From contig MNCI01024072.1 in assembly GCA_015680685.1 (NCBI GenBank), forward strand, positions 829,732 to 873,835: 44,104 nucleotides of DNA. Direction: 5' to 3'. A model generated the notes under the pieces. That model searched no databases. It saw nothing but the letters and a program-made list of their open reading frames with translations, and had not been told where the DNA came from. This DNA comes from Gnetum montanum. Its lineage: Eukaryota > Streptophyta > Gnetopsida > Gnetales > Gnetaceae. Below, piece by piece: positions 32,618 through 42,221 of this stretch (position 1 is its first letter; each line of letters begins with the position of its first letter). The position numbers and the translations under genes are program-made.

Positions 32618-33720
32618 ATGGAACCAACTGAGGATTTGACTTGTGCTTACATCAATAGCATAGACGCATTAGAGGAATTCCACTGCCAACTTCCAAGTCT
32701 TAACCTTAAAAATATCAACTAGGGAAATTTGGAAATCCCTAAGAAATTTAAGCAAGAGCCCCTCGAGCTGAAACCATTGACCACCAGTATGGAATACACG
32801 TTCCTTAAAAACAAAAAATTGGTAATTATCAACGCTAAGCTTGCTCCTCAATAGAAAGAAGAACTGCTGAAGGTAATAAATAAATGGTTGAAAGCCATCG
32901 CTTGGTCATATCCTGAATTAACTAGAATAGATCTTTGGATATGCCAACATAGAATTTATATTGACCCCTCCATGAAGCCTCGAAGACAACTGCAGAGACG
33001 ATTGAACCCTAAGCTGAAGCAACTAGTTAAGGAAGAAATCAAACAACTTCTCAAGGCTGGGTTCGTATACCCCATTACTAAAGAAAATGGGTTAGCCCAT
33101 TAGTTATTATGCCTAAAAAGGGAGGCAATTGGAGGGTGTGCATAAATTTTAGGCTCCTAAATATGGAAACATTCAAAGATCACTTTCCATTGCCATTTGT
33201 CAACCAAGTCTTAGACACCATCAGAAGGCATCGCTATTACAGTTTTCTGGATCGATATAGCAGATATAATCAAATAAAAATAGCCATAGAAGACCAAGCC
33301 AAGACTACGTTCACCAATCCTTTGGGAATGTTTGCATACAAACATATGTCGTTTGGCTTGTACAATGCCCTTGCAACATTTCAAAAACTAGTTCTAAGCA
33401 TCTTCCAACAGCAGATAGGAAATGGTGTAGAAGTCTTTATGGATGATCTCTCCACCTATGGAGCAAACTTTGATCAAGCCTCGGACTGGTTGGAGCAAGT
33501 GTTAAAAAGATGTGTAGAAACCAATTTCAGGCTCAACTGGTAGAAAAGTCATTTGATGGTCCAAGAAGGCATAGTACTAGGGCACAAAATCTCACACACA
33601 AGGATAGAGGTAGACCTCGAGAAAATCAAAATTATCCAAGGAATTACCCATCAACTAGAAACTTTCAAAGATATTCAGTCATTCCTTGGACATACTTGCT
33701 ATTATAGGAGATTTATTGAA
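32618..33720 (+). pseudogene. Element D pol: linker and reverse transcriptase
   Basis: From the ATG at 32618 (MEPTEDLTCAYINS) the linker reads FKQEPLELKPLTTSMEYTFL and ICQHRIYIDPSMKPRRQ, then the RT: RRLNPKLKQLVKEEIKQLL, a one-base shift near 33087, MPKKGGNWRVCINFRLLNME, DHFPLPFVNQVLDT, FLDRYSRYNQ, FMDD at 33436-33447, LGHKISHTRIEVD, and SFLGHTCYYRRFIE. Compared with Athila RTs the segment between PKKGG and WRVCI is much shorter. RT is truncated right after RRFIE, where the frame continues into integrase C-terminus. Stops are at W or Q positions, for example near 32719, 32852 and 33541. Confidence 0.85.
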
Positions 33721-33971
33721 TTTAATAAACAACGTCATGACCTAAGAATTAGGAAAGTTAAATATCAGCTAGGAGGTAAGGTTTTCTACTAGAATCCCAC
33801 ACATGTGCCACAACGTACTAACTTTCAAACACTGAGGGAAGGACCTTATATTATTTATGCAACTTTTCCTTCAAGGGCCATGACAATATACAAACCTAAG
33901 AGCCCAGATAAGAAACTTTTGGTCAACATGCAACAAACCAAACCTTTCCAGGAGCTTAGGATAGCCAGTAC
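33721..33971 (+). pseudogene. Element D integrase C-terminal fragment fused to RT by deletion
   Basis: NKQRHDLRIRKVKYQLGGKVFY, HVPQRTNFQTLREGPYIIYA and TIYKPKSPDKKLLVNMQQTK align with the end of B integrase (about 14180-14440). RNase H and the integrase core present in B are absent, and the junction falls in a short shared TTNAA-like string. A solo LTR follows at 33977. Confidence 0.82.
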
Positions 33972-33976
33972 ACATG
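33972..33976. repeat. Left target-site duplication of minus solo LTR (ACATG)
   Basis: ACATG recurs at 34862-34866. Confidence 0.88.
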
Positions 33977-34861
33977 TGATGAGTGGCGAGGTACGCCTAC
34001 ACTCAACCATACGAATATGAGTGTTACACGTGTGATCCGGTCAAACTCCGCAGACGAACTAGTTGTGGCATCTAGACAATTAGCCTTAGGTCACAATTCA
34101 TTATCTTTCCACCTGGACTAGTATTAGCTTTGTCACATATGGTTTAGTCCAGAGTGAGGTGTGTGATGTGGTCCTAGGCTAATGCTACTCCTGAAGATGA
34201 TAAAAGATAATATTAACTAAGCTAAGAGAGAAAGGGTGAGAGAGAATATAAGCTAGCCTGAGTGCGGTGAGCATTCGTTCCTTGATTATATGTACACATA
34301 TTGGACTTCATGCATGACTACCACTGGGATTACCAAGCACAGATCTTAGGTACGCTACTGGGTTACCAAGTAGTCACACTTAAATGCTCGTAATCAAGTC
34401 GTACTCATTCCACGTTTAACAGGAGTTTAAGGGTGAGAAGAGATTAACTAGGAAAGTAGTAGATAAAAATTAAATAATTAATTAATTGAACTAAGTAAAT
34501 GCTGCAATGATGAAGTAATCTCAATATTTATTGCTAGTCATGTGCATGTCCAAGTACGTCACACTCGAATAAAGATGTCATCCAATTACAATCATCACAC
34601 TGTGGGCATACACTGGGAGGAAAAAGGGTTGAGAGGAAAAATAGAAACTAAAATCAAAACTTAACTCTAAAAACTAACTCCCAGAACAAGGAAAGATGCC
34701 TCTTATTTATAGAGATTGAGGTAGGCCATGATATCGTGTACGCGATATCACGACTGATGCGATATCATGGCTTTGATAACTGGGCTTGATAGACCATATC
34801 TTGTATCAGGGCTTCGATAACAGGGCTCTAATAACTGGGCCTAACAGACCATGACTCATCA
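33977..34861 (-). repeat. Solo LTR, minus strand (885 bp), inside element D
   Basis: On the minus strand it starts TGATGAGTCATG (at 34861) and ends CACTCATCA (at 33977), with perfect ACATG duplications outside and no internal domain. U3 contains three GATATC sites (about 34730-34770), GATAAC variants and CTCTAATAAC; the TATA box is plus-strand TATTTATA at 34704-34711. It combines the GATATC theme of most LTRs with a hint of the D-type CTCTAATAA unit. Confidence 0.93.
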
Positions 34862-34866
34862 ACATG
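34862..34866. repeat. Right target-site duplication of minus solo LTR (ACATG)
   Basis: Partner of 33972-33976. Confidence 0.88.
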
Positions 34867-35483
34867 CTACCTCTCTTGATAGATAACCTTGCTCACTATT
34901 TCGGATCTCCTCCTTCCAACTTAGTCATGGGGGATATGACCTCCTATGCTAACCGTTCTAAGCCCTCAGTTCTTTTTCAATTTTTGTTTTACACATTTTT
35001 TTTACACATTCTTTCAATTTTTCTTATTTCTTTTTTACACCATCGTTCATGTTTTTACTATTTCTTTGTTTTCTTGATTGCTTTTATTCATCATCCAATA
35101 AGTGCTCATGATGGTGGATTGAATTATATCATATTGATTACTAATGTTTAGTTGTTACCTTTGAATTATGATGCTAATATTAAGGTATGGTTCTTTTGGT
35201 AAAACAGGCAATGAGTCCACGCCATCCACTCACCCATACAACTCTATGGTCTCCTTTGGCTTGGGACTATACAGTCTCTTTTTTCTAAGTAAACTTTTAA
35301 TGAATTGGTGGATGGACACTTTTCAAACCAAGGAAAGACACAAAGGATGAAAAGGGTGTGACTTCAAGGGGATTCGATGCATTTGTGCTGGTCATTCTCT
35401 TGGATGTTTAGATGCTTTTTCTTGGGTTTTTCACCATTGTTCAAAAATTGGGAATTTGAGTGAATAAAAATAAGTCTTTGCAT

Positions 35484-35528
35484 GGTGTGGTTCTCACACA
35501 CACAAAAAGTGAGAATTCAAAGCACACC
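35484..35528 (+). repeat. Spacer hairpin unit 1 of element D
   Basis: Inner stem TTCTCAC (35491-35497) with GTGAGAA (35509-35515); outer stem GGTGTG (35484-35489) with CACACC (35523-35528). The TTCAAAG bulge on the 3' side is shared with the B units. Confidence 0.65.
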
Positions 35529-35568
35529 CCTTAGAAAAAAATGCAAAAAAATGCATGGGTCTTTGCAT

Positions 35569-35617
35569 GGTGTGGTTCCCATTCAAAAAACAACAACATG
35601 GGAATTTAAATCACACC
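35569..35617 (+). repeat. Spacer hairpin unit 2 of element D
   Basis: Inner stem TTCCCAT (35576-35582) with ATGGGAA (35598-35604); outer stem GGTGTG (35569-35574) with CACACC (35612-35617). It begins 85 bases after unit 1, so the pair is a tandem duplication. Confidence 0.65.
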
Positions 35618-36892
35618 CCTTAGACTAAATAAAAGGGCTACAAGCACTAGTTATGAAACTAAAAATACATGTTACTCATGCTTGAAGGTTCCCTCTAACT
35701 AAGGCCCTTTCTCACTTCTTGCTTCTCCATCTCGCTCTCCTCAGGATGGTGGTCACTCTTTGTGAAGGCATTCTTGTTGCTTCAAGTGGATGGATTGGCC
35801 AAGTGTGTTGATGCAAGATCACTGAATGTGGTTTTTTTGAGTCTAGATTTGGGATGAGTTCTACTCAGTCACATTAAACATAAAATACACAAGGGAATTT
35901 ACACAACCTTGTTCTTGGGATTCCATTCCATTCCCTTCTCCCCATCTTTCTTTCCATTTTCCACCTCATTGCCAGTTTTATCATTAGTCCATTCTGGGTT
36001 GATGCATTGTTTTTCTTTGGTGAATTCTTGTGGGTAAGTTTTTAACTCTTACTTCCAAATGACATTCCTAGAGCCTACGGACTCTTTGGTTTGTGGATTT
36101 GTCAGGGCATAAAAGGCATGAGCCTGCTTTGGGGAGGACCTATTGGCATTCCTTTTTTGTGCAATTGTTAAGTTCTTTTCCTTAAACATTTCCTACAATC
36201 AATCATCTCTTGTTTCATCCCCATCCGTGACATCCATTTTATTGACGTTGCCATTGTTATTTTTTCCCATCTTTCTTGTTCCTCATATTTTTCCATCTTA
36301 TAGCTACTGGAGGTTTGCTCTTAGTCGTGGGGGCCGTGGCATAAATTTTTTAATTTTTTCCATTTTACTAATTACATAACCCCTACACCTTGGGTAGTTG
36401 CCAGTGATAAATCTCCAAACCAGTTTCTTCCATAACCACAACTCAACCAATGCGCTTCATATCGAGGCAAGGTATTAACTGCATTGTGGATTATCTATCC
36501 TTGCTCATTTTTGATTGTGTTGTGTGTGCAGATGGTGATCATACAAACAATGGACTGGGCTTGGAGGAAGCGCTCAGGATGGACCAGAACTAGAGCTTTT
36601 ACGAAAGGAGCAAGTTTGGTGGCATGGCTATGGATAAACAAAAAAAGGTGCAATCTCAGCATTGGTGGCAACACGCTTCATTTTATTTCTCTCTCTTTCT
36701 CTACAAGCTACCAAATAAAGGCTTGGATGTCATTTATGTACAAGTGTTCACCATAATGTTGTAATATGCTTATTGATCCATTCACTGGGCACGTTGAGTT
36801 TGTCATCCCATTCCACTGTCAGTTGTCAATTAGTCAATAATCCCATACCTTCCCAATATTTTGTAAGGAACTTGAGGACGAGTTTTCATTTA

Positions 36893-36904
36893 TTCGTGGG
36901 GGTA
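36893..36904 (+). promoter_or_regulatory. Polypurine tract of element D
   Basis: TTCGTGGGGGTA directly precedes the 3' LTR. Confidence 0.82.
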
Positions 36905-37871
36905 TGATGAGTGTGGTTACTCTAATAATTAGAGTGGTTATTATTAGAGCAGTTACTCTAATAATTAGAGCTGTTACTCTAATTATTAGAGTTGTTATTA
37001 TTAGAGTGGTTATTATTAGAGCAGTTACTCTAATTATAAGAGTGGTTATTGTTAGAGTGGTTATTATTAGAGCGGTTATTCCCAGGTTACTCCTGGGCTT
37101 ATAAATACAGTGCCCAGGCACACAATAGGGGGAAATTCAAAAAGAAGAATAATTCAGAAGAAGAAAAGAAGAATTCAGAAGAGGAAATCTTGTAGGAGTT
37201 AAGTAGCAAAAATTTTGTAGTTAGAGTATTTTCCAAGTGCCCGCAGTAGGAGGTCTAAGTGTGGATGGATCTTTATTCGAGCATTATGTACCTGAGCATA
37301 CCTTGTGTACAGTAATAAAGATGAGCTCTTGGATTCATACTTGCAACACTTGAGATTTTTTTTCTTACACATTTCCTTTATTTTATTTTCTTCTGCATTT
37401 ATTTTATTTTATTTTATGCACTTTACATTTCTGTTATTAGCACACACAGTATGATCACTTCAAGCATGCGTGTAACACTTGGTAACTCAGTAACGATTAG
37501 CGTTTGGTAATCCTAGTAGTGTTGCGCTAGTTTAGGATGTATATGGAAAGTGAGAATGGATACTAGTGTTAGGATTAGTTTAAAGCCTAGTTAATCTGTA
37601 GTTAAGTTAAATTAGTCACTTAGTTATCTCTCTCTCTCCTTCCTTATTAGCAGTAGGACATAAAAACATAAAATCTATAAAAATCATATGCCTCAAGCTT
37701 ACTTAACCATACAATTGTGACATACAAGTAAGTTTGGGAAGACAACGATCAATTAACCCATCCCTATTCCACAAAGGCGCATAGGCACTTAGTCCTTAAA
37801 ATTTGATCGGATTGTGTGTAAAACGCTTGTATTCGTATGGTTGAGCGTAGGGGGTACCTCGCCACTCTTCA
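36905..37871 (+). repeat. 3' LTR of element D (967 bp)
   Basis: It starts TGATGAGTGTGG and ends CCACTCTTCA (one change from CTCATCA). It is 159 bp longer than the 5' LTR, mainly from an expanded U3 array (36905-37085) and a TTTATTTTATTTTC-type length change near 37385-37415. The TATAAATA box is at 37100-37107; the R region has GTAATAAAGATGAGC near 37311. Confidence 0.92.
36915..37085 (+). repeat. Expanded palindromic array in U3 of D's 3' LTR
   Basis: Alternating units such as GGTTATTATTAGAG and GTTACTCTAATAATTAGAG repeat across ~170 bases; the 5' LTR has the array in short form (about 50 bases). CTCTAATAATTAGAG is a 15-base palindrome about its central base. Confidence 0.85.
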
Positions 37872-37876
37872 AATTC
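37872..37876 (+). repeat. Right target-site duplication of element D (AATTC)
   Basis: It differs from the left copy ACTTC at one base. Using it as the duplication restores continuous LINE coding sequence at 37877. Confidence 0.7.
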
Positions 37877-39523
37877 AAATGCATGAAGGAAGCATATGAA
37901 AGAATTTTGGTAAAAGACAATCAAATTTTGGATAGGTAGAAAAAATATTTTCAAGAATTATTAAATGAAGAATTCTTAAGAAAAGACATATAAAAAGAAG
38001 AACCAAATTTTATTTTGATTAATGAACTTTCTTTCTCTAAGGTGAAGGTAGCCTTATCAAAGATGAAAAATAAAAAAGCTCCACACTATTTAACATAGAA
38101 GCTTGAAAAGCATTAGGAGATACATAAGTTTTTTGGCTAATACAATTATTTAACATAATTTTCAAGGATGGAGAAATGATCAAGAATTGGAAAAAAAAGC
38201 TTTGTTGTTCCCATTTACAAAAATAGAGAACATGCACAAAATTGTGCAAACTATAGAGGGATCAAACTAATGAGCCACATTATGAAGCTTTGGGAGAGAG
38301 ACATAAAGAAATGTTTCAAACTTAAATCAATATTAATAGAAAATCAATTTGGATTTGTGCTAGGAATATCTACTAGAGAGGCTATATTCATGATACAATA
38401 ATTAATGGAGAAATTCATAAAACATAGAAAAATCTACATATGATCTTCATTGACTTGGAAAAAGCATATGATAGAATACCTAGAGATAATATTTGATGGA
38501 CCTTGTAGAGGAAAAAAATCCATGATACATATGTTAAAGTGATTCAAGAAATGTATAAAGAAGTTACCACTAAAATTAGAATAGCTTGTGGAACAACATC
38601 TGATTTTCCAGTCATTTTAGGTCTACATTAAGGGTTTGTGCTTAGCTTATACTTATTTGTCATTATTATTGATAAATTAATAAAGAAAATACAAGATGCA
38701 ATCCATTGGTGTATGCTATTTGTAGATGATACTGTATTAGTGGATATAGCTCAAGAAAATATGGCTTCTAAAATAGAGAACTGGAAACATGCTTTAGAAT
38801 CAAAAGGCTTAAAATTACCAGAAGTAAGATAAAATATATATAATGCAATTTTAATAATAGTCTAAATAGTGGTGAAATATAAGTGACAATTTAAGGCAAA
38901 AACGTCACTCACTGTAAACAATTTCGCTACCTAGGATAAATCCTCTAATCAATTGGTGAAATTGATAAAGATATAAGAAATAGAATTGAGGTAGGATGGC
39001 CAAAATTGAGATAGGCTAGTGGTGTTCCTTGTGATAAAGAATACCAATAAAATTGAAAGGAAAATTTTACCAAACAATAATTAGGCTTGCTATCTTATAT
39101 GGTGTTGAATATTATGTAGTACAAAAGAGGCATGAACAACAAATCAGTATGGTAGAAATGCAAATGCTTCAATGGATGTTGAATGTTGCTATAAGACATA
39201 AACTATATAATATATACATCATAGGAAGACTTAGAGTGACCTCTATTTTAGATAAGCTCTAAGAATAACAACTTAGATTGTTTGAACATGTAGAAAGAAT
39301 ATTAGACAATGTGCTTATAAACAAAGGTTGCTACAACATTGTTTCAAGAAAGCCATTGAAAAGAAGACCAAAGACGACATGAAAAAAATGTTTAAGGAAA
39401 ATTTGAAGAAACTATAAATAAAAAAAGATGCAACTCTTCATAGAGATAAATGGTTACAAAATTCATGTAGTTGATCCCATTTTGTTGGGACAAGGCTAGA
39501 ATAATGATGATGATGATGATATG
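37877..39523 (+). pseudogene. RTE-type LINE, right fragment: RT to 3' tail
   Basis: It continues the fragment at 28500-28683. Landmarks: KKYFQELLNEE (about 37940), VALSKMKNKKAP (about 38048), CANYRGIKLMSHIMKLWE (about 38247-38295), RT motif A IDLEKAYDRIPRD (about 38449-38485), GLH-stop-GFVLSLYLF (about 38620-38660), motif C FVDD (38719-38730), and RNRIEVGWPKLR (about 38980). Then MKGKFYQTIIRLAILYGVEYYVVQKRHEQQISMVEM (split here: KGKFYQTIIRLAILYG, then QQISMVEMQMLQWM; 39053-39180) is the characteristic RTE C-terminal segment. The end is DP-F-GTRLE-like with a (GAT)n tail, 39504-39523, typical of plant RTE elements. Stops are frequent. Confidence 0.85.
39504..39523 (+). repeat. (GAT)n tail of the RTE LINE
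   Basis: ATGATGATGATGATGAT follows the LINE 3' end (TTGTTGGGACAAGGCTAG). RTE elements end in short tandem repeats rather than poly(A). Confidence 0.8.
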
Positions 39524-40069
39524 CTCAATTAAAAATTCTATATAAGTCCATTCACCAAAAATTCAAATAAAGTCTCTACAACAATTCAAATATACTCTCA
39601 GAAGTTCACATGAGTTTATACTTGTACTACTTTTGCTTGTGATAAATCCAACTAACAAGCATCCTAAAAGCAATCTCTTCTAAATAAATAGGATTGTACA
39701 TCCCCTACCAATATCTATTATGTTCATAATAAGTCTAAAAATTAGTAGTAAGATGAGTTCTAGTAGTAATAATATTGAAACCTTGCATATGTTGAACTGG
39801 TTGAACTTATGTCTCTCTAAGATGTTTCTATAATCATGCCTAAAATTTCTACTTTATAAACTTTATAAAGGGTTGTGCTCTTTGTTCATTATCTAAAATT
39901 AAGAAAATGCTAAAAACCTATATTTATTAATTTATTTAGATTGTGCAAATTTATAATCATGAAAGATAATTTGTTAAGAATGTTTAAATAACTTCATGTA
40001 CTTTTAAAATATGCACATGCTAAAGCACTATACATGTACGAGTAGTTGAGCTTTTACTTATTACATGTG
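39524..40069. other. AT-rich stretch, nothing recognised
   Basis: No family match, terminal repeat or convincing frame. The left copy of the LINE's target duplication is unavailable because its 5' end is not defined. Confidence 0.45.
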
Positions 40070-40723
40070 TAGAGAGTATGTTTTGTTGGTGGTTTGAAGG
40101 TTTCTTTCCTTCTGGAATGGAACTAAAAGGAATATGGAAGATCTACTTAGGCTTCATGATATCTTAATCATCATCCTCTCACTTTATAACTATATAGCCT
40201 TGATCCTCTACATTTGTGACATAGAAGTGTGTAGGAAGCCTTCAGTTTTGGGTTTTTATGCAAGCATTTCCCCTACTCTTTGAAGAAGGGGTTTAGATCT
40301 ATGAGGGTTTTTCGAGGGTCCTCTAGAAGTGTTTCCTAGTTGATTTGTGTTGCTAGTGACTCTTATGGTATGGTTGTTGATCTTTTGAGATTATGTGTAA
40401 GCCTTCTATTATTTCTTGGAGATTCATGTGTGTGCTAAAAGTGTGTTCCTCATTGTATTAAGGATTGTTATGGTTTACAAGTACACTAGTATTTTTTGTT
40501 AACTTGCATGCATGTGTATCTTGATGATTCATTGCTTATATGATTATTTGTGATGTTTTCATGATGCTCTTAATGATTAATCTAATGTGTAACATGTGTT
40601 GTGAACTTTTGTTGTGCTTGAAGATTCTTAAGTACATTGAGGTGTAGGCCATTTTTTGTTTGCATTAGAACATTTTGCAACTTTGGGATTCAAAGTGGTA
40701 CTTTGCAAAGCAATTCTGTTACA
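40070..40723 (+). repeat. Possible LTR of an unidentified element
   Basis: The segment ends CTGTTACA two bases before a TGGTATCAGAGCC-like primer site (next entry), and its composition (GAGGGTTTTTCGAGGGTCCTC, short T-rich runs) is LTR-like. No second copy lies in the window, so neither boundary is confirmed; the left end is a guess. Confidence 0.3.
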
Positions 40724-40725
40724 CT

Positions 40726-40738
40726 TTTTATTAGAGCC
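40726..40738 (+). promoter_or_regulatory. Possible degraded tRNA-iMet primer site
   Basis: TTTTATTAGAGCC matches 10 of 13 bases of TGGTATCAGAGCC and continues with AAG, as many plant primer sites do. It is placed two bases after a CA terminus. Without the partner LTR this stays tentative. Confidence 0.35.
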
Positions 40739-41744
40739 AAGATTTTAGCTCAAGTGAAAGACTCGTTTAGAAAATTATGTAAAGAAATTATGAGTGATAG
40801 GTAGGATGCCTAAAGGCAAGTGAATAGACCTTGTTCTTGATCTTGTAAAGGATCCAATTATAGGGATAGTTATAACAAGTAGACTAAATAATCATATGTT
40901 GACTACTGAGAGCATGAATGATCCAAATAATTCAAGAGTCAATTGATCCCAAGGAATTTTTTTCTTCTTGAAGTTGAGGTCTAATAGAACACAAAATTAC
41001 TCTAGCTCAAAACTTTTTATTAAGAAATTGTTTAGAACATCAAGAAGATGTTATCAATGATCTTTACTTTGTGAAAACACAATTGTTTGTGGTTGAGTTA
41101 GTTATAGTTGATCATTTGATGAAAAAATTCTATGCTATGAGTTGAACCTTAGGACAATTTAAGAAGTTGGTCCCATTATATATTAAATATTTGGAAATAT
41201 GTTAAATCTATGCTTCTTGTTACAACATGATGCTTCTATATATATGGTTGTTCTTATTTCTATTAATGTTGTGAAAATTCCTTGGTTTAAATGCCTCAAG
41301 AAATCAATAAAATTGGTGTGATAGTGTGACAATTTTGTAATCACATGTAGTGGTTTAATAGTGCATTTCCATCTAAGGGTTCTATGGTAATGATGTTTGA
41401 ATGAGTTAGTTCATAATCTATAGAAGAAAATTAATAGTGTTTCAAATTATTCTATTCACAAAATCTCATGTTTGAGGGGAGCATCTCTATGCCATTATTC
41501 CTTTTGAAGTATGATGATGAAAAATTCTTGAAAGTTTCAAAGTCTTGAATTTTTTATCTAAATTTTCCTCATCAAGGATTTGATTTGGATCATGGAGAAA
41601 TTGTATTAAATGTGGTTAGTAATCCATGCTGAAATGAAATAGTGTGAAGCATGATTACGAACTTGTTAATGTTCAAATAGAGAAAGAATTCTATGATATG
41701 GTTAAATGGCTTGCAATTGGAAAACAATGAGGAAAATTGGCATA
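40739..41744. other. Unidentified internal-like region
   Basis: If the primer site is real, this would be a heavily decayed and shortened internal domain leading to the integrase tail at 41745. Frames are short and I recognise no gag, protease or RT motif. Confidence 0.35.
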
Positions 41745-42221
41745 TTCAGCTATCCAACACCCCTTTGGGTCTACTGAACTAATTTTCATAATGCAACTAG
41801 CCAAACTCTATTCTTGCTCACTTATGGGTCTAAAGTAATATTGTTGATGGAATTGAATGTGCCTTCACTTTAGGAAGCCTTAAAAAATTGGATGATAGAT
41901 GAAGAGAATCACAAAAATCATGGTGTTGAGCAAGACACTTTTGAGGAAAATCACAAACAAGCAACAATCAACATTTAGAACCATTAAGAAGCTATGTGAC
42001 ATTGCCATGACAAGCATTTTCTCTTGAGAGAAATCAAAGAAGGTGATCTTGTCTTGTGGCATTTCCCAAATTCCAAAACCTTTAAGTACTCTTCCAACTA
42101 GCAAGGTATCTTCATCATTACCAAGAACCTTAATAATGAAGCATACTATCTTGTGAACTCAAATGGGAATCAATACCCAAATCTTATCAATCAATTCTAC
42201 CTCAAGAGGTACTACATTTGA
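41745..42221 (+). pseudogene. Orphan Ty3/gypsy integrase C-terminal fragment
   Basis: Across frame changes the segment gives SLTYGSKVILLMELNVPSL (about 41818-41875), the equivalent of the SLxYGxEAVxPxExxxPSLR block of Tat/Ogre-type and related integrases. Then KEGDLVLWHFPNSKTFKYSS and ITKNLNNEAYYLVNSNGNQY (about 42025-42180), ending NQFYLKRYYI, which match the C-terminal beta domain (GDLVL...W-GPF-...-AY-L...-N...-LK-YY). It belongs to neither of the families B/D/E/F nor C. Stops and frameshifts abound. Confidence 0.6.

Larger units (their letters stand above)
34867..36892 (+). other. Element D end of pol region and 3' noncoding spacer
   Basis: It opens with GGATCTCCTCCTTCCAACTT, the equivalent of the last pol bases of B (about 14476), then a pyrimidine-rich stretch, a CCACGCCATCCACTCACCCA block, two hairpin units (35484-35528 and 35569-35617), a TACATGTTACTCATGCTTGA block, the conserved block at 36101-36147, and the terminal approach to the polypurine tract. 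It aligns with A (its last ~1.1 kb) and B. No conserved ORF is present. Confidence 0.75.
28684..37871 (+). mobile_element. Element D: Athila-like retrotransposon with both LTRs, inserted in an RTE LINE
   Basis: Structure: 5' LTR, tRNA-Asp type primer site, gag (with a 528-base N gap), protease, pol linker and RT, then a jump from the end of RT directly to the integrase C-terminus, spacer with hairpins, polypurine tract and 3' LTR. A minus-strand solo LTR interrupts the region after pol. LTRs differ by ~7% by eye outside indels, and by 159 bp in length. RNase H and the integrase core (~1.6 kb relative to B) are missing, so D could only have moved with enzymes supplied elsewhere if the deletion preceded its last insertion; otherwise the deletion followed. 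Confidence 0.92.

Noticed and set aside
36834-37121. Open frames on both strands with repeated TLIIRV-type peptides
   Set aside because: They are translations of the palindromic U3 array, not proteins.
1098-37871. Interspersed repeats considered as a CRISPR-like or satellite array
   Set aside because: The units are 0.8-1.0 kb LTRs with TATA boxes, primer sites and polypurine tracts at irregular spacing in a plant genome.
41880-42104. 74-codon minus-strand frame
   Set aside because: Antisense to the integrase C-terminal fragment, whose plus-strand motifs are recognisable.
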